In this document: one piece after another, positions 1 to 7,691 of the stretch | Numbering within the stretch: position 1 is the first letter of the stretch | Layout: each line of letters opens with the position of its first letter | NCBI GenBank assembly: GCA_016935655.1 | Contig: JAFGQM010000069.1 | Coordinates: 1 to 15,623 of the forward strand | Length of the DNA: 15,623 nucleotides | Source of the DNA: Candidatus Altarchaeota archaeon | GTDB lineage: Archaea > Altiarchaeota > Altiarchaeia > JAFGQM01 | Direction: 5' to 3' | Made by a program: the position numbers and the translations under genes | The notes under the pieces: generated by a model | What the model saw: only the letters and a program-made list of their open reading frames with translations | Database searches by the model: none | What the model was told of the DNA's origin: nothing

Positions 1-1559
1 AAGTAGACAATCAAAAATTTGAAGGATGCCTCAGCGGCGAGAACACACCTTATCCAATGGACTGTGACTTTGCAGACTTCGACGAAGATGGCGATGTCGA
101 TAATGCTGATTCCAATTTTTTCATACACTGTTTTGGGCAATTAATCCCGCCCCCTGGTGATGGCCCGGGTGGATACATAATAGTCCTTCAGGATTCAATA
201 AGTCTTCCCCCCAAGATAAAAAAAGTATATGAGCTCGGGAGGGACGCTGTTGCCAGTGCCTTTGAGAAAGGACAGAGCATGTACCTCGGCATTATGGACA
301 GCGCCAGCAATCAACTTATAACGACTGAGAATTTTGTTATAACCTATTCAGGCGGCGTAATTGAAAGGACAGGGTCATGGTGGAGCGGCATCTGTAACTA
401 TGGCGCATCTCTCAAGGTTACTGATAAGGAAGACCAAAAGACCACATCCATAACAACCCAGTGTGCCCAAGAAGACAAAACTACCGTGTCTAAGGAAATT
501 GAACAGCGGGAGGATTGGAAGATTGAGAGGATAACCTATAATATGGACTCCAATGAACTAGATTTACAAAGTGCAGTTATAAGATTATCAGAGACTCCGG
601 AGTTTGCGATTTCTGTCCATTTCAACAAGCCTGTGCCCGCCTTAAGCACTTACTTAAAATTTGAGTATAGGGGGGCATCTGGAGTAAATGCAGAATTTGG
701 GAAGCCGGCTCCTTATACGGCGGGAGCCTTAGTGTCTATACGCTCTGCTGAACCGCCTGAGGGGTTCCTTGTAGGTCCAGGGGGGTGGAGCATAGTAGGC
801 GTTGAGGTTAATGGTAAAGAGCTTTTGGATAGAGCTTACAGTTTTACAGTTGTGGGCGTTTCCGAGCCTGCCTTGGATGCCGTACAGGAGACAACTACAG
901 AAGAGGGGGACTCTAAGTTATTAATCGCTTCCTGCCCGGCAGTCATAACCGAGATGGGAGTTTATAACATCCCAGCTGAAGGACTCACTTGCCGGGGAGG
1001 GGGTATAGTCATAGAAACTATGGCATCTCTGAATTGCCAAAATGCACGCATATACGGCGGTGAGAAGGGGGTTGGAATTACGGTCTCCGGAAATGGTGCC
1101 ATAGTAACAAACTGCAATATTGAGGGGTTTGAGAGGGGGATATTAGTGGCCAAAGACTCTGGGAATGTCAACATAAACAACAATTTGATAAACTTGGCTA
1201 CAGGGGGGCAGTATGGGATAACTGTATATGGCCCAGCCAGCAAGCTGGTCCAAAATACGATAGTCCATTCAGCATTTGCTGGGATAGATATCGCTTCTGA
1301 TGGCAATACTATAGTTCAAAACCAGATAAACTCCGGAGACTTTACCGGTATCAGGGTCACAGGATTCCGCAACCAAATCCAAGCGAATACCATAAAGAAC
1401 TGCGAGAAGGGCTTGATTGTCGGCGGCACGGAAAACATAGTCAAAGACAATGTGTACAGCAACAATGGCAAAGATGAAATCTTCATTTCAGAAACCACAA
1501 TAAGCAAGAGGGAGAGAATATTTGACAGAACGTCACAATTCACGTATATGATGGCCTAA
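1..1559 (+). CDS. Dockerin-like / parallel beta-helix surface protein (5' partial)
   Basis: The frame is open to the left edge from base 3, so the ATG at 57 is internal and the true start lies outside. Visible order: the tail of a first calcium-binding half (VDNQKFEGCLSG), a linker, then a complete second half whose loop DFDEDGDVDNAD is followed by FFIHCFG. Together they resemble a dockerin type I pair. A Pro/Gly linker (PPPGDGPGG) leads to about 250 residues of unassigned beta-rich sequence. From roughly 930 to 1490 come right-handed parallel beta-helix repeats of the NosD/PbH1 type, with recurring G-I-x-V, N-x-I and N-N-x-I patterns. No membrane anchor or sorting signal follows the helix. 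Stop at 1557-1559. Likely secreted and possibly carbohydrate- or surface-binding; the enzymatic role, if any, is unknown. It lies 2 bp from the next gene, suggesting one transcript. Base composition looks more AT-rich than in the synthetase genes. Confidence 0.8.
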   Translation, partial: VDNQKFEGCLSGENTPYPMDCDFADFDEDGDVDNADSNFFIHCFGQLIPPPGDGPGGYIIVLQDSISLPPKIKKVYELGRDAVASAFEKGQSMYLGIMDSASNQLITTENFVITYSGGVIERTGSWWSGICNYGASLKVTDKEDQKTTSITTQCAQEDKTTVSKEIEQREDWKIERITYNMDSNELDLQSAVIRLSETPEFAISVHFNKPVPALSTYLKFEYRGASGVNAEFGKPAPYTAGALVSIRSAEPPEGFLVGPGGWSIVGVEVNGKELLDRAYSFTVVGVSEPALDAVQETTTEEGDSKLLIASCPAVITEMGVYNIPAEGLTCRGGGIVIETMASLNCQNARIYGGEKGVGITVSGNGAIVTNCNIEGFERGILVAKDSGNVNINNNLINLATGGQYGITVYGPASKLVQNTIVHSAFAGIDIASDGNTIVQNQINSGDFTGIRVTGFRNQIQANTIKNCEKGLIVGGTENIVKDNVYSNNGKDEIFISETTISKRERIFDRTSQFTYMMA

Positions 1560-1561
1560 AA

Positions 1562-2473
1562 ATGAAAAAAATAACTCTTTACACGGGTCTGGCAATTGTT
1601 GCGATGGCCATGGCGGCTGTGGCTTTGGAACAATCCGACTATTTTGATTTGACAGACTATCCAGAATATTGTTATTCCAATTTGGTTTCTGAATACTGCA
1701 CTCCAGAAGGGTTCACCGATTTAGTAGCGTTAAGCAAAACTGACCCCGAGCGATATATAAACCAGCTGGTTTATCCCGACTATTATGCATACACCGGCAA
1801 TGTATACATAGAAACCGCTGATATAAACGTAGTGGTGTCGGGTGGGCGGGCGGAGGTTGTAGCAAGGTATAGGCTAGTTAACAGCGAAGAAGAGCCTCAG
1901 AGGCTGAAAATAATGATTTTAAACAACATCCCCAATATGGCGGTCTATGAAGATGGGGCTATTGTAGATTTGGATGAGCACGCTGCATGGACCACAATAT
2001 TCAACTCAAATCAAGAGAAGGAGATAACTATCGAGTATACCGAGGAGCTCACCGAGAAGATATTCGGTTATAACACTAACCTGGTTTTTGACAATCAGTT
2101 TCCTGCCATGCAGCTGGCCGCCAGCGGGACCTACAAGTTCACCTTACCCGGAACACCCTCAAGGTGCACACAGGGCGCGCAGATAAATGGCAATGTGGTG
2201 ATTTGGACTAGGAAATCGTTTATACCATGGACGAACCCCCTGACTGACTTGATATGTGTATGGGATGGGGGGCAGCCGGTAGTGGGGCCAGGGCCCGAAC
2301 CTGCGCCCGGCGGAGTGGACAACACCGTCTGGATAGCACTAGTGGTAGTCTTAGTGCTGATTGGAGGGATATATTACTACAAGAACTACCACTCAAAAAA
2401 GGCTGAGAAACCTGCGGAGAAAAAGTCCAGCCTGGAGATGACCCCGGGGGAGAAGTCCAAGAGGAAGACCTGA
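1562..2473 (+). CDS. Membrane-anchored extracellular protein of unknown function
   Basis: 303 residues. The N-terminus is a clear signal peptide: KK, a hydrophobic stretch to about residue 21, and a likely cut after AVA. The ectodomain (about 22-240) is rich in Tyr and acidic residues and looks beta-structured, with several cysteines (YCYSN, EYC, SRC, LIC). A Pro/Gly linker (PGPEPAPGG) precedes one transmembrane helix at about 256-275 and a short Lys/Arg-rich cytoplasmic tail, so the topology is type I. I recognise no family. The start ATG is 2 bp after the stop of the beta-helix gene, so the two are probably cotranscribed and may act at the cell surface together. The stop TGA sits in the palindrome TGATCA, which also supplies the stop of the convergent DHH gene. 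Confidence 0.8.
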   Translation: MKKITLYTGLAIVAMAMAAVALEQSDYFDLTDYPEYCYSNLVSEYCTPEGFTDLVALSKTDPERYINQLVYPDYYAYTGNVYIETADINVVVSGGRAEVVARYRLVNSEEEPQRLKIMILNNIPNMAVYEDGAIVDLDEHAAWTTIFNSNQEKEITIEYTEELTEKIFGYNTNLVFDNQFPAMQLAASGTYKFTLPGTPSRCTQGAQINGNVVIWTRKSFIPWTNPLTDLICVWDGGQPVVGPGPEPAPGGVDNTVWIALVVVLVLIGGIYYYKNYHSKKAEKPAEKKSSLEMTPGEKSKRKT

Positions 2474-3865
2474 TCAACCTGTGAACTGCCTCTTCACAAT
2501 CTCATCTACTAGTCTAAGGAATTCCTCTTTCTTGTCGGGCGGTATGCGCGCGCCGGCCGCTACGTCATGACCCCCCCCTTCACCGTTCACCTTCCTACAC
2601 GCTTCGTTCATGGCCGCCCCCAGCTTCAGGCCCTTCCTGACAAGGCCATAGTTCCCGCGCGCGGATATCTTCAAGTCTCCTTCGTCGTTGGTCGCAAAAG
2701 CTATTATCGGCTTCTTCCCCTCCAGGAACATGGCGCCGTAGACCATCCCTGCTATGACTCCCACTATGGTCTCCTTTATCACCCCCGAGGCATCGAAGAA
2801 GTATATGTTATCTGTCTCCTGGATCCCGGTTTCTTTTACCCAGTCCAAGCCCTTCCTGAGCTCCCTCCTATGCTTTTCCAGCATAGTCCTGGCCTTCAAC
2901 CAGTTCTCCTTCCTGTCGCCCATGCAGACTGCTACTCCTATCTTAGGCTCATCGTTGCGCCCGCAGGCGTTGAGGACAGTGGCGAACTCGCGCGCGTCCC
3001 TGAGCTCGGTCTTTATCTTCTCCTTTGGGAACTCATATATCTCGCTGATTAGCATGTCTGTGACAAGATGCGGGGCATGGTGGTCCAGGAGCAGCATGTA
3101 TAAAGCAGATGTGAGCTTTTTCCTTTCCTCTTGGTCTAGCTCGACATAATGCTTGAACTCCCCGCTGACAGGATCCCTGACCTCTATCCCCAGGTTCATG
3201 AGGAACTGGACGCAGTTGTTGTAGTTGCCGCTGAGGCCAGGCAGTATGGGTTCTGATGCGTATTCCAGCATCTTTGGGAGGGGCCTCGACTGCCTGCCGA
3301 ACAGTGTTAGGTTCTTGTGGTAGTTTATCAGTCCTTGGCCTTTCCCGTCTTCTAGGATTATCCTGTTGGCCCCTATGAGCCCTCCGTGCAGGTCCTGCAT
3401 ATCGCCCACGCTGCCGACTATCCCAACAGGCGAGAGGTCGATGTTCTTTTCGTCCATGGCCTTTGCCACGAAGTAGCATGCGCCGGTTGCGGACAGTTCG
3501 CGCGTGCCGTCTATGCCATAGAAGAAGGGATTCACCTGGTTTTCAGTCTCCCTAACGGGCGGGTGGTGGTCTATTATGTAATAGGGGTTCTTTACACTCT
3601 TTTCGATCTTGTCCAGCTGCCCGGACCCCATGTCCACAAAGAGTATGGGCGTCTTGATGGCACTTATCCTCTCGAACTCAAAGGAGTCGAGCTGCCGGGT
3701 GTTTATGAACTCCACCTCTTTGCCGAGCCTTTGGAGGGCCTTGACCATTATGGCAGTGGAGGCCAAACCGTCGGCGTCATAATGCCCTACTACTGTTAAC
3801 CGCCCTTCTTTCTTCAGCCGGTCCCCTAGCCTCTTACACTTCTCGTAAAACCCCTCGAAATCCAT
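2474..3865 (-). CDS. DHH/DHHA1 family phosphoesterase, archaeal RecJ/GAN-like nuclease
   Basis: 463 residues from the ATG at 3865. The DHH domain shows GHYDADG (H28, D30, D32), VDMG (D78), IDHHPP (D99, H100, H101) and SVGD (D155), the usual Mn-binding set of this family. The C-terminal DHHA1 domain ends in GEGGGHD at 428-434, the nucleic-acid-binding GGGH motif. Archaeal relatives are 5'-3' single-strand exonucleases (GAN/RecJ), some bound to GINS at the replication fork, and Cdc45 homologues. Some small members instead act on short oligonucleotides, so the exact substrate is inferred. The frame continues upstream to 3952, but the extra 29 residues overlap the histone gene and look unlike the family start, so MDFEGFYEK is preferred. 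Downstream of the histone on the same strand, 31 bp away. Confidence 0.85.
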   Translation of the reverse strand: MDFEGFYEKCKRLGDRLKKEGRLTVVGHYDADGLASTAIMVKALQRLGKEVEFINTRQLDSFEFERISAIKTPILFVDMGSGQLDKIEKSVKNPYYIIDHHPPVRETENQVNPFFYGIDGTRELSATGACYFVAKAMDEKNIDLSPVGIVGSVGDMQDLHGGLIGANRIILEDGKGQGLINYHKNLTLFGRQSRPLPKMLEYASEPILPGLSGNYNNCVQFLMNLGIEVRDPVSGEFKHYVELDQEERKKLTSALYMLLLDHHAPHLVTDMLISEIYEFPKEKIKTELRDAREFATVLNACGRNDEPKIGVAVCMGDRKENWLKARTMLEKHRRELRKGLDWVKETGIQETDNIYFFDASGVIKETIVGVIAGMVYGAMFLEGKKPIIAFATNDEGDLKISARGNYGLVRKGLKLGAAMNEACRKVNGEGGGHDVAAGARIPPDKKEEFLRLVDEIVKRQFTG

Positions 3866-3896
3866 GGTTGGGTATTTGAAAAAGAACGAAGATAAA

Positions 3897-4100
3897 TCAG
3901 GCCTTCTTTGCCAGGCGGATGTCGTCGGCCATGATGGTCTTCCTGCCGGCATGCTTTGCGATCGCTATGGCATCCTCGCTGATCTCCTCTGCCACGTCTT
4001 CCAATATGGTCGCTAAGGCAATGACTGCGTCTTCGCTCACACGGTCCGCACCCGCATTCCGCATTATCCGCTCCAAAGGAGCAAGTGGTAATTCGCTCAT
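3897..4100 (-). CDS. Archaeal histone
   Basis: 67 residues, one histone fold with no tails, the normal size for HMfA/HMfB-type proteins. Diagnostic parts are LPLAPLERIMRNAGADRVS (alpha-1 and the L1 loop with its DNA-contacting Arg), a long alpha-2 (about 22-50), and the L2/alpha-3 segment RKTIMADDIRLA. It dimerises and polymerises to wrap DNA. A TTTTTAT box lies 28-34 bp before the ATG and no Shine-Dalgarno sequence is visible, so a leaderless mRNA is likely. The DHH nuclease follows 31 bp downstream on the same strand, possibly in one transcript. Confidence 0.95.
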   Translation of the reverse strand: MSELPLAPLERIMRNAGADRVSEDAVIALATILEDVAEEISEDAIAIAKHAGRKTIMADDIRLAKKA

Positions 4101-4127
4101 TTTTACTGAAGTTTTATTGGGAATAAG

Positions 4128-4134
4128 ATAAAAA
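4128..4134 (-). promoter_or_regulatory. TATA box of the histone gene
   Basis: Reads TTTTTAT on the minus strand, 28-34 bp before the histone ATG. This fits an archaeal TATA box with transcription starting at or next to the start codon. The 110 bp spacer 4101-4210 also holds the alaS promoter on the other strand; the T-rich stretch TTTTTTA at about 4178-4184 is the best, weak candidate. Nothing else is evident in that spacer. Confidence 0.55.
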
Positions 4135-4210
4135 CACGCTGGATATTATCTGCAAACTAAATTACTCCTTTCCGTCCTTTTTTACGGTTTCTCGTCAAAA
4201 TAAAGGCGGT

Positions 4211-6880
4211 ATGCTCACAAAGGACGTCCTCAGAAAGGAATTCGCGAAGAACTGGAAGGACTACTACGGAGTGGAGATGTTCAGGAGGGAGGGGTTTGTT
4301 AGGAAGACCTGCAAGTCATGTGGGCGCGCGTTCTGGACTCTGGACCAGGAGAGGGACATCTGTGGGGACTCACCCTGCAAGGACTATGAGTTCATAAATA
4401 ATACTAAGACGAAGGGCAAGTGGGATTATATCGAGACCTGGAGACTCTTCGAGAAGTTCTTTACGAAGAATGGGCATGCCTCGATACCCCGTTACCCCGT
4501 GGTCGACCGCTGGCGCCCGGATCTGTATTTCACTATCGCGTCCATCCAGGACTTCCAGAGGCTGGACAACGGCAATATGAACTTCGTCTATCCGGCCAAC
4601 CCCCTGATAGTCCCGCAGGTCTGCCTGAGGTTCCCGGACATACAGAATGTGGGGGTTACAGGCAAGCATCTCACATCATTCATCATGAGCGGGCAGCACG
4701 CCTTTGGATATCCAAAAACGGGCTATTTCAAGGACAGGTGCCTTGAGCTGAATTTCGAGTTCTTGAGCAAGAGCATGGGGATACCAAAAGAGGAACTGAC
4801 ATACCACGAGGACATATGGGCCATGCCCGATTTCTCTGCCTTCGGCCCCTGCATGGAGACCTTCTCAGGCGGCCTGGAGCTGGTGAACTCGGTGTTCATG
4901 CAGTTCCAGAAGAGCGGCGACTGGTTCAGGGACCTGGACATGAAGGTCATAGACGTCGGTTGGGGCCACGAAAGGCTGGTCTGGTTCTCGAACGGGACCC
5001 CCGCCTCATATGATTCCCTCTTCGGCCCTGTGACTGAAAAACTGAAGAAGGCCGCTGGCGCCAAGGTAGAAAAGAGAATATTTGAGAGGTATTCCAGGAT
5101 AGCAGGCTCCTTAGACCTTGCTGAGATAAAGAACATCGAGGAGGCAAAAAAGCAGATAGCGAAGAAGTTGGGGCTTTCGCTTAAGGAGCTCAGGGAGACC
5201 ATAGAGCCTTTGCAGGCCATATATGCAATAGTAGACCATTCGAGGACACTCCTGTTTGCGATAACCGACGGGGGGATTCCATCCAACGTAGGCGGAGGGT
5301 ACAACCTGAGAGTAATCTTGAGGCGCGCGCTGGGCTTCATAGACGAGTTCGACTTCGATTTTAATCTGGTCGATATAGCAGAGATGCACGCCAAGTTCCT
5401 TAAACCGATGTTCCCCGAGCTTGTGACAGAGCTGGAAAGCATGCGGAAGATAGTTGATTCAGAATCTCAGAAGTTCAAGTCCACCAAGGAGAATATAACC
5501 CGGACCGTGCAGTCGCTCATCGAGAAGAACACGGAGTTTGACGAGAAACTGCTCACACAACTTTATGAGTCCCAGGGCATAACCCCTGAGGAGATAAAGA
5601 AGGAGAAACCAGATCTGGAGATTCCATCGTCTTTCTACATGAACATAACTGAGAAGCACAGCAGCCTGGCGGAGGAGAAGGAGACCGGGAAGGTGGTCTT
5701 GGACATACCGGAGACCGAGAAATTGTGTTACTTAGATGTGTTCGACTTCGTCGGAACGATAATCAAAATCTTTGATTCCTACGTGGTCCTGGAAAAGACT
5801 GCATTCTATCCAACGTCTGGTGGGCAGGAGCATGACCTGGGCTTTATCGGCGAAAGGAAGGTGTTGGATGTAATCAAGCAGGGCAACATAATCCTGCATA
5901 AGGTGGATTCCATCCAAGGGTTTAAGGAGGGCCAGAAGGTGGGGTGCAAGGTAGACCAGAAGAGGAGGAAGCAGCTTGCGCAGAACCATTCAGCCGTGCA
6001 CCTGGTCAATGGGGCTGCTCGCGCGGTGTTGGGCAACCATGTCTGGCAGGCCGGCTCTGAGGTCAGGGAGGACAAGGCCCGACTGGATATAACTCATTAC
6101 AAGGCCGTAACTAAAGAGGAGCTCAAGGAGATCGAGGACCTTGTGAACGAGAAGATAGCGGAGGGGATAGCGATAGAGAAACCGGTCGTCGACAGGGGCA
6201 AGGCCGAGCAGGATTATGGTTTCAGGGTCTACCAGGGGGGCGCCATCCCAGAGAAGGATCTAAGGATCATCAAGATAGGGGATTTTGACATAGAGGCATG
6301 CGGTGGGACCCACTGCTCCAACACAAAGGATTTGGATCAAGTGAAGATACTGCGCGCGACCAAGATACAGGACGGGGTCGTGAGGCTCGAGTTCGTGGCC
6401 GGAGACAAGGCGAAGGAGCAGGAGAAGAAGATGGAATCACTCGGCTCCGAGGTCCTTAAACCCCTGGAGGCATGCCTTTCAGGGAAGTCAAAAGCCTGTT
6501 CACTGGAGGAGATTGATGAAATCGCGGCCGTCTTCTCAGTAATGCCTGCACAGCTGCCAAGCACCTTGGAGAGGTTTGTAAGCGAATGGGAGACTGCAGG
6601 TGGGAACATAGTGAAACTAGGCGGCGAGGCCCTAGAGAGCGATCTTTCCAAAACCAGCGGGCTCAAAGAGGCCGCTGAAGTCCTGTTTAAGGAATGGAAG
6701 CAGAGGAATAAAAGACTAAAGGAGTTGATAAATGAAAGGATACAGGATGAAATAAAATCCTTGCCTGCAGACAACCCAAAACTCAGGGGCATATTCTTCA
6801 ACCTGCGAATGAATGACCTGCAAGAGAACGTGGACCTTCCTGTTGAAAAAACACTCGAAAAAGTCAAGAGATACATTTAA
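4211..6880 (+). CDS. alaS: Alanyl-tRNA synthetase, archaeal type
   Basis: 889 residues, near the usual length for archaeal AlaRS. It charges tRNA-Ala and clears mischarged Ser/Gly. The archaeal-specific N-terminal zinc knuckle is present (C34, C37, C51, C56). The class II aminoacylation core follows, with GVTGKHLTSF, a Gly-rich GGLELVNSVF segment and the motif 3 region (GGGYNLRVILRRAL). The editing domain carries the metal-binding HxxxH (H593, H597) and CxxxH (C697, H701), so all four ligands are intact and proofreading should be active. The C-Ala region is short. No good Shine-Dalgarno sequence precedes the ATG (AGGCGGT directly abuts it), so leaderless initiation is possible. Divergent from the histone gene. 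An inverted repeat with T-runs begins at its stop codon. Confidence 0.97.
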   Translation: MLTKDVLRKEFAKNWKDYYGVEMFRREGFVRKTCKSCGRAFWTLDQERDICGDSPCKDYEFINNTKTKGKWDYIETWRLFEKFFTKNGHASIPRYPVVDRWRPDLYFTIASIQDFQRLDNGNMNFVYPANPLIVPQVCLRFPDIQNVGVTGKHLTSFIMSGQHAFGYPKTGYFKDRCLELNFEFLSKSMGIPKEELTYHEDIWAMPDFSAFGPCMETFSGGLELVNSVFMQFQKSGDWFRDLDMKVIDVGWGHERLVWFSNGTPASYDSLFGPVTEKLKKAAGAKVEKRIFERYSRIAGSLDLAEIKNIEEAKKQIAKKLGLSLKELRETIEPLQAIYAIVDHSRTLLFAITDGGIPSNVGGGYNLRVILRRALGFIDEFDFDFNLVDIAEMHAKFLKPMFPELVTELESMRKIVDSESQKFKSTKENITRTVQSLIEKNTEFDEKLLTQLYESQGITPEEIKKEKPDLEIPSSFYMNITEKHSSLAEEKETGKVVLDIPETEKLCYLDVFDFVGTIIKIFDSYVVLEKTAFYPTSGGQEHDLGFIGERKVLDVIKQGNIILHKVDSIQGFKEGQKVGCKVDQKRRKQLAQNHSAVHLVNGAARAVLGNHVWQAGSEVREDKARLDITHYKAVTKEELKEIEDLVNEKIAEGIAIEKPVVDRGKAEQDYGFRVYQGGAIPEKDLRIIKIGDFDIEACGGTHCSNTKDLDQVKILRATKIQDGVVRLEFVAGDKAKEQEKKMESLGSEVLKPLEACLSGKSKACSLEEIDEIAAVFSVMPAQLPSTLERFVSEWETAGGNIVKLGGEALESDLSKTSGLKEAAEVLFKEWKQRNKRLKELINERIQDEIKSLPADNPKLRGIFFNLRMNDLQENVDLPVEKTLEKVKRYI

Positions 6881-6908
6881 AGTTAACTTTTTTATTTTTA
6901 TTAACTTT
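6879..6908 (+). terminator. Inverted repeat and T-tracts after alaS, overlapping the vapBC promoter
   Basis: AAAGTTAA (6879-6886) pairs with TTAACTTT (6901-6908) across a T-rich 14-base loop that contains a run of six T. It starts inside the alaS stop codon. Archaeal RNA polymerase terminates at T-runs, so this may end alaS transcripts. The same bases hold the TATA-like box of vapBC, so the short spacer seems to serve both roles. Confidence 0.4.
6889..6895 (+). promoter_or_regulatory. TATA box of vapBC
   Basis: TTTTTAT lies 28-34 bp before the vapB ATG at 6923, exactly the spacing seen for the histone gene. No Shine-Dalgarno sequence lies between box and start, so a leaderless transcript is likely. 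Antitoxins of the AbrB type usually repress their own promoter; the AAAGTTAA/TTAACTTT inverted repeat that brackets the box could be the operator. Confidence 0.5.
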
Positions 6909-6922
6909 TCTTCTAATCCTAC

Positions 6923-7177
6923 ATGGAATACCTAGCAAAGGTCAAGAGGATAGGTGGCTCTTCCTATCTGCGGCTCCCACCCAAGTTAGTCAGGGGCCAG
7001 GGTTTACGAGACGGTTTTGAATTAACACTGCGCCAGTCGGATGGACTTATCATAATGAAAAGCAAAAAGAAGAAGATGGATTCTGGGACTTTGGAGTTGA
7101 TAAAGTCAATGGAGGCGGGACTGGACCTAGATTATAAAATAACACGGGACGAGATATATGAAACTGATAGATACTAG
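6923..7177 (+). CDS. vapB: VapB-type antitoxin (AbrB/SpoVT-like DNA-binding)
   Basis: 84 residues. Residues about 3-47 read as a swapped-hairpin AbrB/SpoVT fold: KVKRIGGSSYLRLPPKLVR, a Gly-Leu turn, then ELTLRQSDGLIIM. The C-terminal part (about 53-84), acidic and helical, is the expected toxin-wrapping segment. It should bind and inhibit VapC and autorepress the operon through the N-terminal domain. Its last 20 bases overlap vapC, typical of translationally coupled toxin-antitoxin pairs. A TTTTTAT box lies 28-34 bp upstream. Confidence 0.85.
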   Translation: MEYLAKVKRIGGSSYLRLPPKLVRGQGLRDGFELTLRQSDGLIIMKSKKKKMDSGTLELIKSMEAGLDLDYKITRDEIYETDRY

Positions 7178-7562
7178 TGTCTGGGTCCATGCATACAGCA
7201 AAGATTCCCCCAAGAGAGAGAGCGCCAGGGACAAGATAAACCTCCTTTTGGGCCTTGATGAGGCGGCAGTCACAATCCAGATAATAGCGGAGTTTTATTC
7301 CGCGATGACCAAGACCCTTGCCTCAGATGTCGCGGCAAACAATGCCCGGAAGCTCATAGGGGCAGGATCCTTGTATAAGCTGGAGACTTCATTGGATGAC
7401 GTCGTAGAGGCCTTATACCTTTCGGAAAAAAACAATCTGAGACGTTCCGAGATCTTTGATGCCCTCATCGTAGCGACAGGCAGGAGAAATGGTGTCGAGG
7501 GGGTAATCACCGACAATAAGGAGCACTTCGAGCGTTTGGGTATGAACGTCGAGACCATCTGA
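7158..7562 (+). CDS. vapC: VapC-type PIN-domain ribonuclease toxin
   Basis: 134 residues, normal for VapC. The PIN active-site acids are all visible: D5 in LIDTSVW, E45 in IIAEFY, D101 in IFDALIVATG and D119 in ITDNKEHF. Related toxins cleave tRNA or rRNA with Mg or Mn. With the catalytic set complete the toxin looks active. It starts inside vapB with a 20-base overlap. The location between the alaS and leuS genes is probably incidental, since such modules move easily. The target RNA cannot be read from the sequence. Confidence 0.9.
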   Translation: MKLIDTSVWVHAYSKDSPKRESARDKINLLLGLDEAAVTIQIIAEFYSAMTKTLASDVAANNARKLIGAGSLYKLETSLDDVVEALYLSEKNNLRRSEIFDALIVATGRRNGVEGVITDNKEHFERLGMNVETI

Positions 7563-7606
7563 TTCGATTTTGTCAGTTTTGGTCTTTGAAAGAACAATAG
7601 AAAAAG

Positions 7607-7654
7607 CAAGGAACTGGTTAATTAGGTTCCTTGGACCACTACAAATCCTGTAGT
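7607..7654. other. Two adjacent inverted repeats downstream of vapC
   Basis: CAAGGAAC (7607-7614) pairs perfectly with GTTCCTTG (7626-7633) around an 11-base loop. Right after it, ACTACA (7638-7643) pairs with TGTAGT (7649-7654) around a 5-base loop. They lie in the 129 bp spacer between vapC and the convergent zinc-ribbon ORF. They could end either transcript or be part of a small RNA. No long T-run follows directly, so neither is a standard intrinsic terminator. The rest of the spacer (7563-7606, 7655-7691) shows nothing I can name. Confidence 0.35.
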
Positions 7655-7691
7655 TTCAAGAACGAGTCAAAAAGGCCATAAAGACAAGTGT

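Noticed and set aside
57..59. ATG as the start of the beta-helix protein
   Set aside because: The open frame continues to base 3 and upstream residues complete a dockerin-like first half.
3866..3952. Upstream in-frame start giving the DHH protein 29 extra residues
   Set aside because: The extension overlaps the histone gene in another frame, lacks family resemblance, and MDFEGFYEK matches a normal DHH start.
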